Assembly (NCBI GenBank): GCA_955652845.1
Contig: CATPBY010000515.1
Span: 1 to 10,070 of the forward strand
Reading direction: 5' to 3'
Length of the DNA: 10,070 nt
DNA from: an uncultured Terriglobales bacterium
GTDB taxonomy: Bacteria > Acidobacteriota > Terriglobia > Terriglobales > Acidobacteriaceae
This document shows, piece after piece, positions 5,375 to 10,070 of this stretch. The notes beneath the pieces were generated by a model that saw nothing but the letters and a program-made list of their open reading frames with translations, was not told the DNA's origin and did no database searches. The first letter of the stretch is position 1, and each line of letters begins with the position of its first letter. The translations under genes and the position numbers were made by a program.

Positions 5375-5461
5375 ACGTGAGTAGAAGTGCGCACTCCCAC
5401 TCTCTAACACTTCTGGTGGCCCGTCCATATTACGGAAGGACAGCATTACTTTCGGCTTTAC

Positions 5462-8275
5462 ATGGCTATTACCAAGATTTCGGTGCGCGGGGCGCGCCAG
5501 CACAATCTGAAGAACATAGACGTTGAAATCCCCCGTAACACACTGACCGTGATTACCGGCCTCAGCGGGTCGGGCAAGTCTTCCCTGGCATTCGACACCA
5601 TCTACGCCGAGGGTCAGCGCCGCTATGTGGAGACGCTTTCCGCCTACGCCCGCCAGTTTCTTGACCAGATGGAACGTCCGGATGTGGATGCGATCGACGG
5701 CCTGAGCCCGGCCATCTCCATCGAACAGAAGACCACCAGCCGCAGTCCGCGTTCCACCGTGGGAACGATCACAGAGATTTACGATTATCTTCGCCTTCTT
5801 TTTGCGTCGATCGGCATTCCTCACTGTCCCCGGTGCGGCCGGGCCATTGCGCGGCAGTCGGCGGAGCAGATTGTGCAACGGGTGATGGCGCTTACGCCGG
5901 AAGACCGGGTCATGGTATTAGCGCCAATTGTGCGTGGCCGCAAAGGTGAGTTCAAAAAAGAGATGGAGAAGCTGGTGCAGCATGGCTTCAGCCGGGCTCG
6001 CATTGATGGAGAGTTAATTAATCTTGATCAGGAGATTCCACTCGATAAGCGCAAGAACCACACCATTGAGGTTGTGGTCGACCGACTTCTGGTGAAACCG
6101 GGAATTGAGCACCGGCTCGAACAGTCGGTCGTACTGGCAATGAAGCTGGCGGGCGGACTCGTGCAGATTGCTGTGGTGGGCGGAGAGGAAAAGCTCTACT
6201 CAGAACGGCTGGCGTGTCCGGATTGTGGCATTAACGTGCCGCAACTGGAGCCGCGGTCATTCTCCTTTAACAGCTCCTATGGCGCCTGCCCGGAGTGTCA
6301 CGGACTGGGAAGCCGATACGATTTCGATCCGGCAAAGGTGATCGTGGACTGGTCAAAACCGCTTCTGGACGGCGGATTGGGGCCGGGTTCGGCTTCGCAG
6401 AGTCTGATCCACATGTTACAGATCACGGCCGCGACTCACGGCTTCGACCTGCTGACGCCGTTCGAGAAATTTCCCGAGAAGATTCAGAGTCTGCTGCTGT
6501 ATGGCGAGGCTGGCAAGGGCGGAAGGACAGGGTTCGTGGGAATCCTCGGCTATCTGAAGCAGGCGCTGGAGGAATCCACTTCCGAAACTTACCGGGACTG
6601 GCTGCTGGACTACATGTCGGCGACAGAATGCCCTGCATGTCACGGGCAGCGGTTGCGTCCGGAGAGCCTGGCAGTCAAGGTGAATGACATGTCCATCGCC
6701 GATTTCACCGCGCTGCCAGTGGCGCGCTCTCTCGAGATTGCGAAAAAGATAAGGCTTACCGGGCGTGAGGAGCTGATTGCGGGACGGGTCGTACATGAAA
6801 TCGTGGAACGGCTGCAGTTTTTGAATGCGGTGGGGCTGGGATACATCTCGCTGAATCGTTCAGCGGCGACCCTTTCCGGGGGAGAGGGTCAGCGCATCCG
6901 GCTGGCAACGCAGATTGGGTCCAAGTTGCGGGGCGTGCTCTATGTGCTCGACGAACCTTCGATCGGACTGCACCACCGCGACAATGATCGCCTGCTCCGA
7001 GCGCTCGAAGAATTGCGTGATCTTGGAAACACCGTTCTGGTGGTCGAGCATGACGAGGAAACCATCCGGCGGGCGGACTACGTGATTGACCTGGGACCGG
7101 GCGCAGGCAGGCATGGCGGCGAGTTGGTGGCCCAGGGCACGCCGCAACAGATCATAGCCACACCACGGTCGCTGACCGGAGCATACATCTCGGGCAGATT
7201 GCAGATCGAAATGCGTGATGATCGCCGGCAAGCGAACGGGGCCGGCATCAGCATTCTGGGCGCGCGGGAAAATAATCTGAAGAACCTCGATGTCACTTTC
7301 CCGCTAGGCGTGATGACGGTAATCACGGGAGTCTCTGGCTCCGGCAAGTCGACCCTGGTGAACGACATCCTCTATAGGGCATTGGCCAGGAAACTTTACC
7401 GTTCGCGGGAAGAAGCGGGAGCCCACAAGACGATCTCGGGGGCGGAGAGCATCGATAAAGTCATTCGTATCGATCAGTCGCCGATCGGGCGGACTCCGCG
7501 GTCGAATCCTGCGACTTACACCGGAGTATTCGCCCAAATACGGGATCTCTACGCCATGCTGCCGGAGTCCCGGGAAAGAGGCTACAAGCCGGGGCGATTT
7601 TCGTTCAATGTGCCAGGGGGACGCTGCGAGGCTTGCCAGGGCGAAGGGCAGCGCCGGATCGAGATGAATTTTTTGCCGGATGTTTATGTGGTGTGCGACA
7701 TCTGCGGCGGCAAACGCTATAACCACGAAACCTTGGCGGTGAAGTACAAAGGATGTTCTATTGCGGACGTGCTGGAATCGCCGGTGTCCGACGCGCTGCA
7801 GATTCTGGAAAACATTCCGCAGGTAAAGCAGAAGCTGCAAACTTTGGTGGATGTGGGCCTGGGCTACATTCATCTAGGACAATCGGCGGTCACGCTTTCG
7901 GGTGGAGAAGCCCAACGCATCAAACTGCCCCGCGAACTGAGCAAACGGCAAACCGGCAAAACTTTATATCTGCTCGATGAACCCACCACCGGGCTGCATT
8001 TCGATGACGTCAAAAAGTTGCTGGACGTACTGCACCGGCTGACTGATCTGGGGAATTCGGTGATCATCATCGAACACAATCTTGATGTGATCCGCAACGC
8101 CGACTGGATCATTGATCTCGGTCCGGAGGGTGGCGAAGAGGGCGGCCGTATTGTGGCCCAGGGCACGCCGGAGCAGGTGGCGCGGAATAAGAAGTCATAC
8201 ACCGGGCAGGCGTTGACCCATTATTTCAACGGCAATGGGCGAGTTTCCTTAGCGATCGAATCGTCCACGGCTTAG
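5462..8275 (+). CDS. uvrA: UvrABC system protein A (excinuclease ABC subunit A)
   Basis: Cytoplasmic ATPase that finds bulky DNA lesions in nucleotide excision repair, dimerises and loads UvrB. The 937-aa length is the normal full length (E. coli 940). Both ABC ATPase modules are complete. Walker A motifs are GLSGSGKS (33-40, Lys39) and GVSGSGKS (623-630, Lys629). Signatures are LSGGEGQ (471-477) and LSGGEAQ (812-818). Walker B Asp residues are Asp497 (DEPSIGLH) and Asp839 (DEPTTGLH). Zinc cysteines are present at 252/255/276/279 and 722/725/745/748. The MAITKISVRGARQHNLKNID start is as in the family, although no Shine-Dalgarno lies close to ATG 5462 (GGAAGGA is about 20 bases away). One oddity is Pro823 after the second signature (RIKLPREL), where Ala is usual. 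mutL follows 122 bp downstream on the same strand. Confidence 0.99.
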   Translation: MAITKISVRGARQHNLKNIDVEIPRNTLTVITGLSGSGKSSLAFDTIYAEGQRRYVETLSAYARQFLDQMERPDVDAIDGLSPAISIEQKTTSRSPRSTVGTITEIYDYLRLLFASIGIPHCPRCGRAIARQSAEQIVQRVMALTPEDRVMVLAPIVRGRKGEFKKEMEKLVQHGFSRARIDGELINLDQEIPLDKRKNHTIEVVVDRLLVKPGIEHRLEQSVVLAMKLAGGLVQIAVVGGEEKLYSERLACPDCGINVPQLEPRSFSFNSSYGACPECHGLGSRYDFDPAKVIVDWSKPLLDGGLGPGSASQSLIHMLQITAATHGFDLLTPFEKFPEKIQSLLLYGEAGKGGRTGFVGILGYLKQALEESTSETYRDWLLDYMSATECPACHGQRLRPESLAVKVNDMSIADFTALPVARSLEIAKKIRLTGREELIAGRVVHEIVERLQFLNAVGLGYISLNRSAATLSGGEGQRIRLATQIGSKLRGVLYVLDEPSIGLHHRDNDRLLRALEELRDLGNTVLVVEHDEETIRRADYVIDLGPGAGRHGGELVAQGTPQQIIATPRSLTGAYISGRLQIEMRDDRRQANGAGISILGARENNLKNLDVTFPLGVMTVITGVSGSGKSTLVNDILYRALARKLYRSREEAGAHKTISGAESIDKVIRIDQSPIGRTPRSNPATYTGVFAQIRDLYAMLPESRERGYKPGRFSFNVPGGRCEACQGEGQRRIEMNFLPDVYVVCDICGGKRYNHETLAVKYKGCSIADVLESPVSDALQILENIPQVKQKLQTLVDVGLGYIHLGQSAVTLSGGEAQRIKLPRELSKRQTGKTLYLLDEPTTGLHFDDVKKLLDVLHRLTDLGNSVIIIEHNLDVIRNADWIIDLGPEGGEEGGRIVAQGTPEQVARNKKSYTGQALTHYFNGNGRVSLAIESSTA

Positions 8276-8397
8276 CCACGCCAGCTTCGGGATTGGCATG
8301 ACCTAAAGCAAGGAAAATCTCGGTTCTCTCCTTTGCCTTAGTGTTTATCATCTGCGACACTGGCCACTGATTGCTGACTACCATCCGCTGAGACGCC

Positions 8398-10070
8398 ATG
8401 GGTAAAATTCACGTCCTGTCTGAAGCCGTTGCCAACAAGATCGCCGCTGGCGAGGTAGTCGAGCGTCCGGCGTCGGTGGTCAAGGAACTGCTGGAGAACG
8501 CTCTGGACGCCGGTTCGACCCGGATCCGCATACAGGTTGAAGCCGGTGGCAAAAAGTTTATTCAGATCAGCGACAATGGCTGCGGCATGGTGCGTGACGA
8601 TGCCCTGCTGGCATTCGAGCGCCACGCCACTTCAAAGATCAAGAATGCCGAAGACCTGCTGAGCGTCGCTACTCTCGGATTTCGGGGAGAGGCCCTACCC
8701 ACCATCGCTTCGGTCAGCCGCCTGCATCTGGAGACGCGCGCGCCGGACGAAGCCTCGGGAACGATCGTTGAAATTAACGGCGGAAAAATTTTCAAAGTGG
8801 AAGAAGCCGGCCTGCCGGTGGGAACGTCCATTACCATCCGCGATCTTTTCTTCAACACTCCGGCGCGTAAGAAATTTCTGAAAGCGGAGTCGACCGAGCT
8901 TTCGCATATCGCTTCGCTGGTGACACACTACGCACTGGCGCATCCCGACAAGCATTTTGAGCTGCACTCGGCCAGCAATGCCGTGCTGGTTGCTCCCCCG
9001 GTCGCCGGTTACAGCGAACGCGTGTACCAGGTCTTCGGCAAGGAAGTTCTCGATCAATTGATTGCAGTAGCGGCTACGCAACGGCTGGAGCATGTCGGAT
9101 TGCCTCAGCCTCCGCCCTGGCGGCGGGTAGAAGTGGAAGAAGACGAAGATCAAGCCGACAAAGCGCCGGGTGAAATGCGGGTTCACGGCTTTGTCTCCAA
9201 GCCCGAAATCCAGAAGCTGAATCGCAACTCGATTTATGTTTTCGTGAATGGACGCCTGATCCGCGACCGGCTGATTCAGCACGCGCTCACCGATGCCTAT
9301 CGCAATATCCTGCCACCGACGGTTTATCCGGTGGTGCTGCTGTTTCTGGAGTTGCCGAGCGGCGAAGTGGATGTCAATGTCCATCCCTCAAAGACCGAGG
9401 TACGCTTCCGGCAGCAAAGTGTGATGCATGACTTCGTGCGCGATTCCGTCCGCGCCGCGCTGATGAAAGCGCGCCCGGTACCGCAATTCACGACTGAGAT
9501 TAAAGCGCACCCCACCGCGAGTCCGTCGCTCACACCTGGAGTACGAATTTCATCGATCGGCGATTCCTCGGCCTGGACCGCTGATTCGGCTCCGCTGAAC
9601 TCCCAGGATTTCACGCTGCAGGCGCCTGTACCTCCTCCCAGCAATGAGCGCTTTCAGTTTGGCGCCGGATTCGCGGTGGAGGGCAATGCCGCGCTGGCAC
9701 TGGCACGCCTTCCGGCGCCGGCGCCCGCATTTGTCCAGCCTGAATTTATTAAATCTGAATTTATAAAAAATGACGGCTGCGCCCCGCCGATCCCATACGA
9801 ACCTGAGGGACCCAGCGATCTGGTTCCGTCGCTGGCATCGCTCAAACCCCTGGGACAGATTCGCGAGTCGTTCATTCTGGCGGTCAACCATGAAGGACTC
9901 TGGATTGTCGACCAGCACGTAGCCCACGAGCGCGTGCTGTTCGAGAAGATTCTGAAACAACGCTCCGCCCAAAGAGTTGCGACTCAACGTCTGCTGATGC
10001 CTTTGATGCTCGAATTAACTCCCGCCCAGCAAGCCGTGTTCGCCGAAATTTCCGAAGAACTGTCAAAGAA
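8398..10070 (+). CDS. mutL: DNA mismatch repair protein MutL, 3' end cut off by the window edge
   Basis: Mismatch-repair ATPase that links MutS to strand incision. 557 codons are visible from ATG 8398, and the usual total is about 600-650. The GHKL ATPase domain is intact: ANKIAAGEVVERPASVVKEL with Glu30, ELLENALDAG with Asn34, DNGCG (59-63) and GFRGEAL (94-100). The transducer domain ends with VDVNVHPSKTEVRF (324-337) and carries an acidic insert at about 242-258. A Pro/Ala-rich linker (roughly 360-478) leads to the C-terminal domain from about 482 (LKPLGQIRESF). DQHVAHERVLFE (505-516) matches the endonuclease motif DQHA(X)2E(X)4E except for Val508 in place of Ala, so this is the nicking type of MutL, unlike E. 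coli. The start has only a weak GAG upstream. An imperfect -10 (TATCAT, 8346-8351) hints at its own promoter, but co-transcription with uvrA is possible. Confidence 0.98.
   Translation, partial: MGKIHVLSEAVANKIAAGEVVERPASVVKELLENALDAGSTRIRIQVEAGGKKFIQISDNGCGMVRDDALLAFERHATSKIKNAEDLLSVATLGFRGEALPTIASVSRLHLETRAPDEASGTIVEINGGKIFKVEEAGLPVGTSITIRDLFFNTPARKKFLKAESTELSHIASLVTHYALAHPDKHFELHSASNAVLVAPPVAGYSERVYQVFGKEVLDQLIAVAATQRLEHVGLPQPPPWRRVEVEEDEDQADKAPGEMRVHGFVSKPEIQKLNRNSIYVFVNGRLIRDRLIQHALTDAYRNILPPTVYPVVLLFLELPSGEVDVNVHPSKTEVRFRQQSVMHDFVRDSVRAALMKARPVPQFTTEIKAHPTASPSLTPGVRISSIGDSSAWTADSAPLNSQDFTLQAPVPPPSNERFQFGAGFAVEGNAALALARLPAPAPAFVQPEFIKSEFIKNDGCAPPIPYEPEGPSDLVPSLASLKPLGQIRESFILAVNHEGLWIVDQHVAHERVLFEKILKQRSAQRVATQRLLMPLMLELTPAQQAVFAEISEELSK

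Noticed and set aside
8304..8340. Imperfect stem TAAAGCAAGGA with TCCTTTGCCTTA between uvrA and mutL
   Set aside because: It has a mismatch and a bulge, a long loop and no adjacent U-tract, so I do not call it a terminator.
8695..9384. 229-codon open frame on the minus strand
   Set aside because: It lies entirely antisense to the conserved mutL reading frame. Its His/Gln/Arg-rich translation is a shadow.

Overview
The window looks like chromosomal DNA from an Acidobacteriota bacterium (Terriglobia / Koribacter-like). The strongest taxonomic clue is the gene at 2881-3879. Its VWA layout and C-terminal RARRGYYAP ending match the lineage-typical family named 'VWFA-related Acidobacterial domain' (TIGR03436). 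The small conserved-looking proteins at 1-370 and 823-1122 also resemble acidobacterial hypotheticals. The DNA is moderately GC-rich. No insertion sequence, integrase, CRISPR array, tRNA or rRNA is visible.

Layout. The left third is sparse. A hypothetical gene on the minus strand runs off the left edge (1-370). A second small minus-strand gene (823-1122) follows, then about 870 bp without a convincing gene but with many inverted repeats (1123-1996). Next is tag on the minus strand (1997-2581), a DNA-3-methyladenine glycosylase. A 300-bp divergent region with three consecutive stem-loops separates tag from an exported VWFA-domain protein (2881-3879, plus). An extended -10 promoter then drives an exported protein with a secretin/TonB short N-terminal-like domain and a Gln-rich tail (4095-4880, plus). 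This gene converges on a tiny membrane-protein gene that starts with TTG (5066-5248, minus). The right half holds uvrA (5462-8275, plus) and, 122 bp downstream, the first 557 codons of mutL (8398 to the right edge, plus). The left-edge gene and mutL are both open at the window boundary, so they have no stop codon or start codon, respectively, on the missing side.

How the genes fit together. tag (alkylation base excision repair), uvrA (nucleotide excision repair) and mutL (mismatch repair) give three separate DNA-repair pathways within 8 kb. uvrA and mutL are co-directional and may be co-transcribed. tag is divergent and stands alone. The two exported proteins between them have no visible link to repair.

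Most unusual feature. The convergent gap at 4881-5065 holds an inverted arrangement of a degenerate 7-bp tandem repeat. The plus-strand RNA can fold into a 131-nt three-way junction with a 21-bp closing stem. All three non-Watson-Crick pairs in the fold are G-U only when it is read as plus-strand RNA, which suggests a structured 3' UTR or small RNA of the 4095-4880 gene. An interspersed repeat element is the main alternative.
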